From: Gemmatimonadaceae bacterium | GTDB lineage: Bacteria; Gemmatimonadota; Gemmatimonadetes; Gemmatimonadales; Gemmatimonadaceae | Direction of reading: 5' to 3' | Assembly: GCA_019752115.1 (NCBI GenBank) | Contig: JAIEMN010000004.1 | Span: 124,001 to 188,000, forward strand | Length of the DNA stretch: 64,000 nucleotides | Shown: in pieces, positions 26,887 to 35,983 of the stretch | Layout: the number at the start of each line of letters is the position of its first letter | How positions within the stretch are numbered: position 1 is the first letter of the stretch | Program-made: the position numbers and the translations under genes | The notes under the pieces: model-generated | Told to the model about the DNA's origin: nothing | Database searches by the model: none | What the model saw: the letters and a program-made list of their open reading frames with translations, nothing else

Positions 26887-27885
26887 ATGGCTACCGGCGA
26901 TCCGCAGGACCACGAGCCACCCGAGAAGGATCTCGGCTTCGGCAAGTTCGTCTCCAGTCAGTATCGGGGGCGCTTTCTTACCCGCGACGGGCAAAGCACC
27001 GGGCGCAAACTCGGCCTCGGCGCGCAGCGCACGGAAAAGCTGTACCTCCACGCGCTGCGTACGCCCTGGCTGACCTTTCTGGCGTGGGTCGTGGGCATCG
27101 TGCTCTTCGCCAACGGCGTGGCCGCTCTGGCGTTTCGAGCGCTGGGCCCCGGCGCCATCGCCGGCAGCGACGGCATGGGGCTCGACGATCCCTTCATGCG
27201 CGCGTTCGTCTTCAGCATGGGGCTCTTCACCACCACCGGCAGTGACGGGCTGCATGCCGTGGGTGCCACGGCGCACTTCCTGAGCGTGGTGATCATGCTG
27301 CTCGGGCCGCTCACGGGAATCCTGGTGGCCGCGCTCATCATCGCGCGCCTTACCCGCCCGCGGGCGCAGATCCGCTTCAGCGAGTCGGCGGTCATTGCGC
27401 CGTACGAGGGCGGGCGTGGCCTCATGTTCCGTATCGTGAACGAGCTCCCCGGCGAGCTCACGAACATCACCGCCAGCGTGAACCTGTCGTGGTGGGAACT
27501 CTTCGACGGGAAGAAGGAGCGCAACTACCACCAGCTCGCACTCGAGCGCAGCGACGTCGCGTTCTTCCCGCTGCACTGGACCGTGGTGCACCCGATCGAC
27601 GGCCGCAGCCCGCTCCGCGGCGTGACGCCGGAGCGCCTGCGCGAGGGTGACGCCGAGATTCTCATTCTGCTCACCGCCCACGAGGAGACCTTCTCCACGC
27701 AGGTCACCGTGCGCTCGAGCTACAAGTGGGATGAAGTGGCGTGGGACGCGAAGTTCGCGAGCATCTTCGTTACCGGCGAGGATGCGGGCGTGACGATAGA
27801 TGTGGAGCGCCTGAGCCGACTCGAGCGGTTGCCGGAGGGCACGACGCGCGTGCCCAGCCCGGCCGAGGGGGCCTTCGTCCCGTAG
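26887..27885 (+). CDS. Inward-rectifier (Kir/KirBac-like) channel with unusual selectivity filter
   Basis: A 332-residue protein. After a soluble N-terminus it has TM1 (about 61-84), a pore helix (about 101-114), a filter region and TM2 (about 130-155). A Kir-type immunoglobulin-like cytoplasmic domain (about 160-310) begins with the family-typical RLTRPRAQIRFSESAVIAPY and contains FRIVN and LHWTVVHPI, both typical of Kir C-domains. Where KirBac proteins carry T-V-G-Y-G, this one reads TTTGSDG (115-121), so potassium selectivity is uncertain. It follows the PQQ dehydrogenase by 9 bp and ends before a REP-like palindrome shared with the convergent antiporter gene. Confidence 0.82.
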   Translation: MATGDPQDHEPPEKDLGFGKFVSSQYRGRFLTRDGQSTGRKLGLGAQRTEKLYLHALRTPWLTFLAWVVGIVLFANGVAALAFRALGPGAIAGSDGMGLDDPFMRAFVFSMGLFTTTGSDGLHAVGATAHFLSVVIMLLGPLTGILVAALIIARLTRPRAQIRFSESAVIAPYEGGRGLMFRIVNELPGELTNITASVNLSWWELFDGKKERNYHQLALERSDVAFFPLHWTVVHPIDGRSPLRGVTPERLREGDAEILILLTAHEETFSTQVTVRSSYKWDEVAWDAKFASIFVTGEDAGVTIDVERLSRLERLPEGTTRVPSPAEGAFVP

Positions 27886-27909
27886 TACCGTTTGGGCGGA
27901 GAGATCGCC

Positions 27910-28006
27910 GTACCTGATCTGCGGAGGGGCGGAGCATCGGGGCAACGGAGAACGGCGTAGGCGCGTCTCCGATGCTTCGAGGCTCCGCCCCTCCGCACGT
28001 CAGGCA
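27910..28006. repeat. REP-like inverted-repeat element, copy 1
   Basis: A ~97-bp element whose ends form a near-perfect inverted repeat (TGCGGAGGGGCGGAGC ... GCTCCGCCCCTCCGCA), extended by CCTGA ... TCAGG. Its sequence matches the reverse complement of the element at 35791-35888, including the flank GTACCTGATCTG and the inner CGGGGCA/CGGAG segments. It lies between two convergent genes and may act as a transcription terminator. Confidence 0.85.
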
Positions 28007-28016
28007 CAACGGCCCG

Positions 28017-29591
28017 TCAGTGCGCCCCTTCCAGCTGCAACGCTTCGAGATCGAGCTCCTGCTCCAGGTCGCGCAATACCTCGTCCGAAATGGCGCCCTC
28101 ATTGCGCAGCCGCACCAGCAGGCGCCGTTCGGCGGCGCGCATGTGCGCGCGGAGCTTGCTGCGTGAGTGGCCGCCGCCCGCTTCGTGCTGACGCAGGCGC
28201 TCGCGGACCTCGGAGCGCAGCCACGCGACATCTTCGGGATTGGCCCATGGCTCGTTCGCCGCATCTTCCAGCGCTTCGGCGGCGCGGCGGAGCGCTTCCA
28301 GGCGGGCGAAGCGGGCCTCGCGGCGGTGATGCGTCTCCGGCTCGAAGGCGAAGCGCTGGATGATCGGCGCCAGCGTGCACCCCTGCACCACGAGTGTGAA
28401 GAGAATCACGGCCATCGTGGCGTACAGCAGTTCCTCGCGGAACGGGAAGGGCGTGCCGGCCGCCGTCGTGAGCGGCAGCGCGAGCGCCGTAGCAAAGCTC
28501 ACGATGCCGCGCATGCTGGTCCAGCTCACGAGGAACACGGCCTTCCAGTTGGGTGCCGGATCCTTGCGACGGACCTCAGCGCTCAGCCAGCGCGGCAGCC
28601 ACGTGGCCACGGGAACCCACGCGAGTCGAATGACGACCGCTACCGCGCTCAGCACGAGCCCGGGGAGCAGCAATGCGGGCAACGTCGCCGCCGCGGTCTC
28701 GCGCAGCAGGACGGCGAACTGCAGCCCCAGCAGCACGAAGATCATCGCGTTTAGCGCGAACACCACGAGATCCCACACCGCACGCGACTGAATCCGCGAG
28801 CGCGGCCCCACGGCCGTCGAGAAATGCTGGCGCGTGTAGAGACCACCGGCGACACAGGCGAGCACCGCGGAGACGTGCAGTTCTTCACCGATCACCCACG
28901 CCGCATAGGGGCCGGCGAGCGTCAGCAGCGTCTCGGCCATCTCGTCCTTGGTGCGCTTGAGCGTCCAGATGATGACCCACCCCACCGCGAAGCCGATCAG
29001 GATGCCGACGCCGGCATCGAGGACAAAGCGCACCAGCGACTCGCCGAGACTGAACAGCCCGGTCACGGCCGCGGCCACCGCCGAGCGATAGAGAATGAGC
29101 GCCGAGGCGTCGTTCACGAGGCTTTCGCCTTCGAGAATGACAATTACCCGGCGCGGGACCGGCAGGCGGGACACGACCGCGGTAGCCGCGACGGCGTCGG
29201 GCGGCGAGACGATGGCGCCGAGCGCGATGGCCACCGCCCACGGCATGCCGGGATAGAGCGCCCGGGCCGCAAAGGCGATGCCCAGCGTCGTGGCCACCAC
29301 GAGCCCGATCGCGAGCAGGCCGATCGGGCGCCGATTCGCCTTGAACTCGCGCCAACTCGTGAAGAACGCGGCCGCCCACAACACCGGCGGCAGAAAGACA
29401 AAGAAGACGACCTCGGGCTCGAGCGTCGGCACCGTCACCGACGGAATGGCGCCGAGCGCGAGCCCCGCCACCACCTGCAGGACGGGCGGTGGCACCGGGA
29501 GCCGGCGGCCGAACGCGGTCAGCGCGACCACGAGGGTCGCGAACGCGATGCCGACGAGAATCGGGGAGCTGGTGGTTGCCGCGGCGCTCAT
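28017..29591 (-). CDS. CPA1-family Na+/H+ antiporter
   Basis: A 524-residue membrane protein with about 12 transmembrane segments over residues 1-420 and a charged, helical cytoplasmic tail of about 100 residues. Diagnostic CPA1 (NhaP/NHE) motifs are FFVFLPPVLWAAA, ALGAIVSPPDAVAATAV (transport-site Asp) and EGESLVNDASALI (the ND pair). The MRGIVSFATALALP segment near residue 370 is also typical. It exchanges Na+ (or K+) for protons across the inner membrane. The minus-strand gene converges on the channel gene, with the REP-like palindrome between them. Confidence 0.92.
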   Translation of the reverse strand: MSAAATTSSPILVGIAFATLVVALTAFGRRLPVPPPVLQVVAGLALGAIPSVTVPTLEPEVVFFVFLPPVLWAAAFFTSWREFKANRRPIGLLAIGLVVATTLGIAFAARALYPGMPWAVAIALGAIVSPPDAVAATAVVSRLPVPRRVIVILEGESLVNDASALILYRSAVAAAVTGLFSLGESLVRFVLDAGVGILIGFAVGWVIIWTLKRTKDEMAETLLTLAGPYAAWVIGEELHVSAVLACVAGGLYTRQHFSTAVGPRSRIQSRAVWDLVVFALNAMIFVLLGLQFAVLLRETAAATLPALLLPGLVLSAVAVVIRLAWVPVATWLPRWLSAEVRRKDPAPNWKAVFLVSWTSMRGIVSFATALALPLTTAAGTPFPFREELLYATMAVILFTLVVQGCTLAPIIQRFAFEPETHHRREARFARLEALRRAAEALEDAANEPWANPEDVAWLRSEVRERLRQHEAGGGHSRSKLRAHMRAAERRLLVRLRNEGAISDEVLRDLEQELDLEALQLEGAH

Positions 29592-29593
29592 GA

Positions 29594-30760
<1,167 letters not shown>

Positions 30761-30857
30761 GGCGGGCGGCGGGAAGACGAACGGCGGGGAAACCCTGGGG
30801 CGGGGCGCGGTGACCTAGGGAGCAGTGGTTATCCTCTCACCCCGTCCCTCACGAATT

Positions 30858-31319
30858 ATGCGCGTTCTTGCTCGTCTGGCCCTTGCGGCGAGTCTGGTGG
30901 TGCCCGCGGCCCTGTCGGCGCAGTCCCCGATTATCGGGACCTGGAACATCGAATGGGAGCTCGGTCGCTCCATCATGAATGGCGAGTCGAGTGCCATTCA
31001 GGCGAAAGGGACCTTGAAGCTCGAAGCGTCCGGCGATTCCCTGCTCGCCACCGTCACCACCACGAGCCGTAGCGATGGGCAGCCGATCACGCGCCCGAGC
31101 TTCACCTTCGGTGGCCGTGCCACCGCCACTGGTGCGGTGCTCACGCAGATCAGCGAAGCCACGCTCAACATGAATGGCGAGACGCGGAAGCAGCGCTCGA
31201 TCGGCACCTGGACGCTCGCCATCAGCGGCGCCGCGCTCACCGGTGAGATCAAGCGGGAGATCGAAGGGATGATGATGGACATCCCGCCCGCGATGGTGAA
31301 GGGATCGCGCGCGAACTGA
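30858..31319 (+). CDS. Small secreted protein, unknown function
   Basis: A 153-residue protein. The ATG at 30858 is chosen because it begins a clean signal peptide (residues 1-21, ending ALSA before QSP). The mature part is all-beta in character and begins PIIGTWNIEWELG, the kind of opening seen in lipocalin-like or DUF-type secreted proteins. The pattern of alternating strands (KGTLKLEAS, LLATVTTTSR, FTFGGRAT) supports a small barrel. I do not recognise a named family. Its 3' end lies in a hairpin that also serves the convergent EVE gene. Confidence 0.65.
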   Translation: MRVLARLALAASLVVPAALSAQSPIIGTWNIEWELGRSIMNGESSAIQAKGTLKLEASGDSLLATVTTTSRSDGQPITRPSFTFGGRATATGAVLTQISEATLNMNGETRKQRSIGTWTLAISGAALTGEIKREIEGMMMDIPPAMVKGSRAN

Positions 31320-31334
31320 GCGGCGCGCGATCCC
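31301..31334. terminator. Hairpin between convergent genes
   Basis: Perfect 12-bp stems (GGGATCGCGCGC / GCGCGCGATCCC) with a 10-nt loop that includes the stop codon of the upstream gene. There is no T-tract, but the convergent arrangement makes a shared terminator likely. Confidence 0.55.
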
Positions 31335-31343
31335 CGAGGCGAC

Positions 31344-31988
31344 TCAGAGCCCGCCGAGTGTGCAGATGTACTGCCACTCGGCGGCGGTCACCGGCACCAC
31401 CGAGAGTCGGCCCACCTTGATCAGCGCCATCTCAGCGAGCTTGGGATCGCCCTTGATCTGCGGCAGCGTGACCGGCGTCGGAAGCGCCTGCACGGCCTTC
31501 ACATCGACCATGAACCACGTCGGCGTCGCCGGATCGGAGTCGGCGTCGTAGTAGTCGTGCGTGGGATCGAACGCCGTGTGATCGGGATAGCCTTCCTTCA
31601 CCACCTCGCAGATCCCCACGATGGCACTGGGCTCGGCGTTGGAGTGGTAGTAGAAACAGCGATCGCCCTTCTTCATGCCGTCCCGCAGGAAGTTGCGCGC
31701 GCCGGTGTTGCGCACCGAGTCCCAGCAGGTCGTCTTCTTCGGCGCCTTCTGCAGGTCGTCGAAGGAGAAGACGTCCGGCTCCGACTTGATGAGCCAGTAG
31801 CGCACTTCGCCCGGTGCGCGCGTGTACACATGCGCCCACTTGCCGAGCTCGTAGGGCATCGACTGCGGCGCCTTTTTCTTGGCCACCGCCTTTCCCGAGG
31901 TTCGAGCTCCCGCCGTACGGGCTCCCGCCGTACGGGCTCCCGCCGTACGGGCTTCCGCCGGTTTCGCCGCCGTCTTCTTTGCTGCCAT
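31344..31988 (-). CDS. EVE-domain protein
   Basis: A 214-residue protein. The N-terminal 60 residues are Lys/Ala/Thr-rich with three to four TAGAR repeats encoded by a 15-bp DNA repeat. The EVE domain (about 70-214) opens with RYWLIKSEPDVFSFDDL and contains WDSVRNTGARNFLRDGMKKGDRCFYYHS, the hallmark of the THYN1-like EVE family. EVE domains belong to the PUA/YTH-like superfamily and bind modified bases in DNA or RNA; the aromatic cage residues appear present. The open frame continues far upstream antisense to the serine hydrolase, so the ATG at 31988, which overlaps the stop of the upstream FmdB-like gene (TGATG), is preferred. The basic tail suggests nucleic acid binding. Confidence 0.88.
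   Translation of the reverse strand: MAAKKTAAKPAEARTAGARTAGARTAGARTSGKAVAKKKAPQSMPYELGKWAHVYTRAPGEVRYWLIKSEPDVFSFDDLQKAPKKTTCWDSVRNTGARNFLRDGMKKGDRCFYYHSNAEPSAIVGICEVVKEGYPDHTAFDPTHDYYDADSDPATPTWFMVDVKAVQALPTPVTLPQIKGDPKLAEMALIKVGRLSVVPVTAAEWQYICTLGGL
31906..31960. repeat. 15-bp tandem repeat in the EVE gene
   Basis: Three perfect copies of GCTCCCGCCGTACGG (31906-31950) and a partial fourth copy with one mismatch. It keeps the reading frame and encodes the repeated TAGAR units of the basic N-terminal tail. Confidence 0.9.
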
Positions 31989-32242
31989 CACTGCACCATG
32001 CAGCACGAGGACGCCCCGCACCCCGCCATCGGCAACCCGCCGCGCGGCGATCCGCAGGGCGTGGTCTGCCCCTGCTGGCCGTGCGTGAACGTCACCAGCC
32101 CGCCGCTCAGGACCCGCCGCACCGGGACGTGCGTCTCCGGATGCTCCGTCAGGGGCGCATCGTTCATCGACTGCCGGAGCTCGAACCGCTCCGGCGCCTC
32201 GCCGGCCGTGGCCGGCACCGTTTCGTAGACGTAGATCGGCAT
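31988..32242 (-). CDS. FmdB-like small protein lacking most zinc-ribbon cysteines
   Basis: An 84-residue protein beginning MPIYVYET with the frame RFELRQSMNDAPLTEHP-x-T-x-VPVRRVLSGG. This follows the FmdB/CxxC_CxxC_SSSS family (MPIYxYxC...F...QxMxDxPLxxCPxCGxxVRR), but the paired cysteines of the canonical ribbon are replaced (ET, HPETH). The Cys residues that remain are in the C-terminal tail (PCG...GCGASSCC). It is translationally coupled to the EVE gene. Function in the family is poorly defined; loss of zinc ligands suggests a changed role here. Confidence 0.7.
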   Translation of the reverse strand: MPIYVYETVPATAGEAPERFELRQSMNDAPLTEHPETHVPVRRVLSGGLVTFTHGQQGQTTPCGSPRGGLPMAGCGASSCCMVQ

Positions 32243-32294
32243 ACCCCAATTCTACGGCGGGCAGCAAGGGGCGCCGGGCGGTATTTTCGCGGCC

Positions 32295-33953
32295 ATGCAC
32301 CTCTCCCTTCGCCTCGCGCCGGCCCTGCTGTTGGCCGCAGCCCCCGCCGCAGCCCAAGCCCCACGGGCCGACGCCTCGCGTCCCGCGGCGCCGGCCAATC
32401 TGATTGCCGTCGCCGACAAGGTCTTCAGCAGCTGGAACAACACGCACGGCCCCGGATGCGCCGTCGGCATCGCGCGCGGGGGCACGACGCTGCTCGAGCG
32501 CGGCTACGGGATGGCCGACATTGCCGGTGAACGGCCCATCACGCCGGCCACCATTCTGGAGTCCGGATCGGTCGCCAAGCAGTTCACGGCCACCTCGATC
32601 CTGCTGCTCGCCAGGGACGGCAAGCTCTCGCTCGACGACGACGCGCGAAAGTACCTCCCGGAGCTCCCCGCGTACGGGCGCGTCCTCACCGTGCGTCATC
32701 TCCTCACGCATACCAGTGGACTGCGCGAGTGGAGCAATCTCGTGGATTGGCAGGGGTGGGCACGGGGCACACGTGTCCACACCAATCCGGACATGGTGCG
32801 CCTGATCGCCGCCCAGCAGGCGCTCAACTATCCGGTCGGTGATCACTACTCCTACACGAACTCCGGGTTCCTGCTGCTGCACGCCATCGTGGAGCGGGTG
32901 AGCGGCCAGACGTTCTCGCAGTTCACGCGCGAGCGCCTCTTCGTGCCGCTGGGCATGACGCACACGCGCTGGCGCGACGATTACACCCGCATCGTGCCGG
33001 GGCTCGCGCAGGCCTACCGCCGCCGCACCGATGGCTGGCACCTCGACATGCCCACCGACAATGTCGTTGGCGCCGGTGGGCTCCTCACTACGGTCGGCGA
33101 CTGGCTCCGCTGGAATGAGGCGCTCACCAACAACACCCTCGGCCCGGACATCGCGAGCGGACTCGCCAATCGCATGACGCTCACCAACGGCCTCCAGATC
33201 GAGTACGCCAATGGGCTCATGGTCGGGCGTTATCGCGGCACGACACAGCTGGCGCATTCCGGCTCGACGGCGGGCTACAGCACGTACCTCGCGCGCTATC
33301 CGGAGCTGGGCAACCTCTCCATTGCGGTGCTCTGCAACGCCGCCGGCGCCGGCGCCACGGCGTACACGCATGCGCTGGTCGATGCGCTGGCGCCCGAGCT
33401 TCCCCCCGCCGCGGCGCCGGATACGGTGCGCGCGGATCAGACCGCGCTCCTGGCCTGGCGCGGCGTGTACGAGTTCGCGAACGACCATCTTGTGATCACG
33501 CTCGATACGGCGAAGGGGCTGTTGAGCAGCGATGGCGTGCCGCTGCGCGCGCTGCGCGACGGTGGCTACCTCGCCGGAAGCCAGCGCCTGCGCCTCGCGG
33601 TTGACGGGAAGGGCACGCGCACGCTTCGCACCGCGACCGCCGATGGCGACTCGCTGGTGGCAACCTGGCGCGCCGCCAGCGTCTGGGCGCCCGCGACCGC
33701 CGAACTCGCCGCGTTCGCCGGCCGGTATCGCAGCGACGAGATCGCGAATACGATCCGCATCAGCGTGCGCGACGGTCGGCTCATCGTAAGCAAACGCGAT
33801 GGATTGGAAGAACCCCTCACCCCCACCACCCGCGACGCCTTCGAAAGCAGCGCCGGCGCCGTCTGGTTCACCCGCGACCCCAAGGGCCGCGTCACCACAC
33901 TGCACGTCAGCGAAGGCCGCATGTGGGATCTCCCCTTCCACCGCCTTCCGTAG
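32295..33953 (+). CDS. Secreted serine hydrolase, beta-lactamase class C / DD-peptidase family
   Basis: A 552-residue protein. A signal peptide (1-20) precedes a beta-lactamase-like domain (about 35-380) with the catalytic SxxK (SVAK, Ser92-Lys95), the YxN motif (YTN within YSYTNSGF) and a HSG-type third motif (LAHSGSTAGY). A C-terminal lipocalin-like beta domain (about 385-552) is common in this family. Members act as esterases, D-amino-acid peptidases or beta-lactamases; the true substrate cannot be told. The gene is divergent from the FmdB-EVE pair with 52 bp between starts. A 14-bp repeat array runs across its stop codon. Confidence 0.88.
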   Translation: MHLSLRLAPALLLAAAPAAAQAPRADASRPAAPANLIAVADKVFSSWNNTHGPGCAVGIARGGTTLLERGYGMADIAGERPITPATILESGSVAKQFTATSILLLARDGKLSLDDDARKYLPELPAYGRVLTVRHLLTHTSGLREWSNLVDWQGWARGTRVHTNPDMVRLIAAQQALNYPVGDHYSYTNSGFLLLHAIVERVSGQTFSQFTRERLFVPLGMTHTRWRDDYTRIVPGLAQAYRRRTDGWHLDMPTDNVVGAGGLLTTVGDWLRWNEALTNNTLGPDIASGLANRMTLTNGLQIEYANGLMVGRYRGTTQLAHSGSTAGYSTYLARYPELGNLSIAVLCNAAGAGATAYTHALVDALAPELPPAAAPDTVRADQTALLAWRGVYEFANDHLVITLDTAKGLLSSDGVPLRALRDGGYLAGSQRLRLAVDGKGTRTLRTATADGDSLVATWRAASVWAPATAELAAFAGRYRSDEIANTIRISVRDGRLIVSKRDGLEEPLTPTTRDAFESSAGAVWFTRDPKGRVTTLHVSEGRMWDLPFHRLP

Positions 33954-34001
33954 TCCAGCTTCCGCAGTTCAGCTTCCGCAGTTCAGGCTTCCGTAGTTCC
34001 C
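33945..34001. repeat. 14-bp tandem repeat across a stop codon
   Basis: Four copies of a CTTCCG(C/T)AGTTCAG unit; the middle two are identical. The first copy contains the TAG stop (33951-33953) of the serine hydrolase. It resembles in placement the 13-bp array at 24724-24762 but not in sequence. Confidence 0.85.
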
Positions 34002-34032
34002 GCAGTACGTCTCCCCGCCTCCCATTCCCCCC

Positions 34033-34797
34033 GTGTCCAACCCCGTCGTCCTCATCACCGGCGCCGCCACCGGCATCGGCGCCGCCTGCGCCCGCACCTT
34101 CGCGAAGGCCGGCTGGCGTACCGGCATCTGCACCCTCGCGGACACGCGCGCCGAGGCCGACGCGGTCGCCGCCGAGTGCACCGCGCTGGGCGCCGAGGGA
34201 CACGTGCTGGAATTCAGTGTCACCGACGATGCCGCGTGCCGCCACGCCGCCACCGCGCTCGAGCAGCACTTCGGGCGGATCGATGGCCTCGTGAACTGCG
34301 CCGGGGTGACGCGCTTCGTGCCGCACCATGATCTCGAAGGGCTGCCGAGCAGTGAGTTCACGCGCACCAACGACGTGAACGTCATGGGCACCTTTCAGAT
34401 GATCCGCGCCTGTCGCGGTGCGCTCGAGCGCAGCGGCCGCGGCGCGGTCGTGAACTACTCGAGCATCGCCGGCCTGTCGGGGGTGGGCTCGTCGGCCGCG
34501 TATGCCGCCAGCAAGGGGGCGGTGATTTCGCTTACCCTGTCCATGGCGCGCGCCCTGGCGCCGCTCATTCGCGTGAACGCGATCGCACCGGGCTACGTCG
34601 CCGGCGGGTTGCCGAGCCGCGTGCTCGATGCCGACGCGCTCGCGGCGGTCGAAGCGAAGTATCTCGAGACGCAGCCGCTCAAGCGCCTGCTCACGCCGGG
34701 CGAAATCGCTGAGCTGACCTATTTCCTCATTGCGGGGCCGGCTGGCATCACGGGTGAGATCATCCGGATGGACGCGGGCCTGCACCTGAACGGCTGA
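34033..34797 (+). CDS. Short-chain dehydrogenase/reductase (SDR)
   Basis: A 254-residue classical SDR. The NAD(P) motif TGAATGIG (residues 9-16) is intact. NCAGV, the catalytic serine region NYSSIAG and the Y-x3-K pair (Tyr157, Lys161) are also present. The end GITGEIIRMDAG is typical of FabG-like enzymes. It starts at GTG 34033. Its stop overlaps the ATG of the next dehydrogenase (TGATG), and an IlvD/Edd-type dehydratase follows, so oxidation of a sugar or hydroxy acid derivative is a reasonable guess. Substrate not determinable. Confidence 0.9.
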   Translation: MSNPVVLITGAATGIGAACARTFAKAGWRTGICTLADTRAEADAVAAECTALGAEGHVLEFSVTDDAACRHAATALEQHFGRIDGLVNCAGVTRFVPHHDLEGLPSSEFTRTNDVNVMGTFQMIRACRGALERSGRGAVVNYSSIAGLSGVGSSAAYAASKGAVISLTLSMARALAPLIRVNAIAPGYVAGGLPSRVLDADALAAVEAKYLETQPLKRLLTPGEIAELTYFLIAGPAGITGEIIRMDAGLHLNG

Positions 34798-35672
34798 TGA
34801 GCACGCGCATTGGGTTCATCGGGACCGGCCTGATTGGCGCGCCGATGGTGGAGCGCCTGCTCGAGTGTGGCCGCGACGTGGTGATCTGGAACCGCTCCGC
34901 CGATAAACTCGCGCCGCTGGTGGCGGCCGGTGCGACCGCCGCCGCGTCGGCCGCGGACGTCGCGCGTCAGTGCACGCTCGTGTGCCTGTGCCTGACCGAT
35001 ACAAAGGCCGTCGAGGATGTCGTCTTTGGGAGCGGAGCCCTGGCCACGGTGATGGGTGCGGATCACCTGGTGATCGACCTGTCGAGCATCGCGCCCGATG
35101 CCACGCGGGCCATGGCCGCGCGCCTCGACCAGGCCTGCGGCGCGCACTGGATCGATACGCCCGTCTCCGGTGGCGTCGTGGGCGCACGAGCCGGTCGGCT
35201 CATCGTCTTTGCGGGCGGTGACGCCGCCGATGTCGCGCGCGCCAGCGTGGTGTTCGACGCGCTGTCGCAGCGGGTGACGCACATGGGCGGTCACGGTGCC
35301 GGTCAGTTCACCAAGAGCTGCAATCAGCAGCTGGTGGCGTGCAATCTGCTGGTGATCGCCGAGATGATCGCCTTCGCGGAGCGCGCCGGTGTGGATGCCA
35401 CGCAGCTGCCGGCAGCGCTCGCGGGCGGCTGGGCCGACTCGCTGCCCTTTCAGGTCTTTGGCCCGCGCATGGCCGCTGGCGTGGACACGCCGCGCATCGG
35501 CGCGGTGGGCACCTTCCGCAAGGACATCGATCAGGTGGTGCGCCTCGCCGCCGACGTGGGTGCGACGGTGCCGGTGACGGCGTTCGCGGCCTCACGCTAC
35601 GCCGAAGCGGCGGCGCGTGAGGATATCACCGCCGAGGGTGATGCGTCGCGATTGATCCGGCTGGTCACGTAG
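34797..35672 (+). CDS. NAD-binding beta-hydroxyacid dehydrogenase (3-hydroxyisobutyrate dehydrogenase family)
   Basis: A 291-residue protein with N-terminal Rossmann motif GFIGTGLIGAPM, substrate-site motif DTPVSGGVVGA and the catalytic Lys173 in GAGQFTKSCNQ. Length and motifs match the 3-hydroxyisobutyrate / tartronate semialdehyde / glyoxylate reductase family. The usual Asn-Asn after the lysine appears as Asn-Gln. It is translationally coupled to the SDR. With the dehydratase downstream, the three may form a short catabolic route for a hydroxy or sugar acid, or take part in valine degradation. Confidence 0.9.
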   Translation: MSTRIGFIGTGLIGAPMVERLLECGRDVVIWNRSADKLAPLVAAGATAAASAADVARQCTLVCLCLTDTKAVEDVVFGSGALATVMGADHLVIDLSSIAPDATRAMAARLDQACGAHWIDTPVSGGVVGARAGRLIVFAGGDAADVARASVVFDALSQRVTHMGGHGAGQFTKSCNQQLVACNLLVIAEMIAFAERAGVDATQLPAALAGGWADSLPFQVFGPRMAAGVDTPRIGAVGTFRKDIDQVVRLAADVGATVPVTAFAASRYAEAAAREDITAEGDASRLIRLVT

Positions 35673-35790
35673 ACACTGCGGTGCGGTACCTTCTCGTTTG
35701 CCGGATCGCTGAACGGCGCTGCGGGGATCACGGGGAGGCCTGCGTGGGACGCTGGCAACGTGCCGACACTGAAAGATCGTTGTGACTGCT

Positions 35791-35888
35791 CTGCGGAGGG
35801 GCGGAGCATCGGAGCACTGGAGGTGTTCTCGCTTTCTTCGTTAACCACTCCGATGCCCCGTTGCTCCGCCCCTCGGCAGATCAGGTAC
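35791..35888. repeat. REP-like inverted-repeat element, copy 2
   Basis: A ~98-bp element with ends CTGCGGAGGGGCGGAGC and TTGCTCCGCCCCTCGGCAG, in the opposite orientation to copy 1 at 27910-28006. The outer flank on the right (GATCAGGTAC) is the reverse complement of copy 1's left flank. The inner loop differs. It occupies much of the 311-bp gap (35673-35983) between two plus-strand genes; the rest of that gap has no recognisable gene and should hold the promoter of the dehydratase. Confidence 0.85.
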
Positions 35889-35983
35889 AGCTCCTCGTCG
35901 GAATGATCAGCACCATCCGAAGTGCCCTTGCTCCCGTTCCCCCGTGATCCCCGCCACGTTCTTCCTCTGACCTCTCCAGTCTG

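Noticed and set aside
31989-33941. Upstream extension of the EVE gene frame (650 codons) opposite the serine hydrolase
   Set aside because: Antisense to a well-supported gene; the ATG at 31988 coupled to the FmdB-like stop is the natural start.
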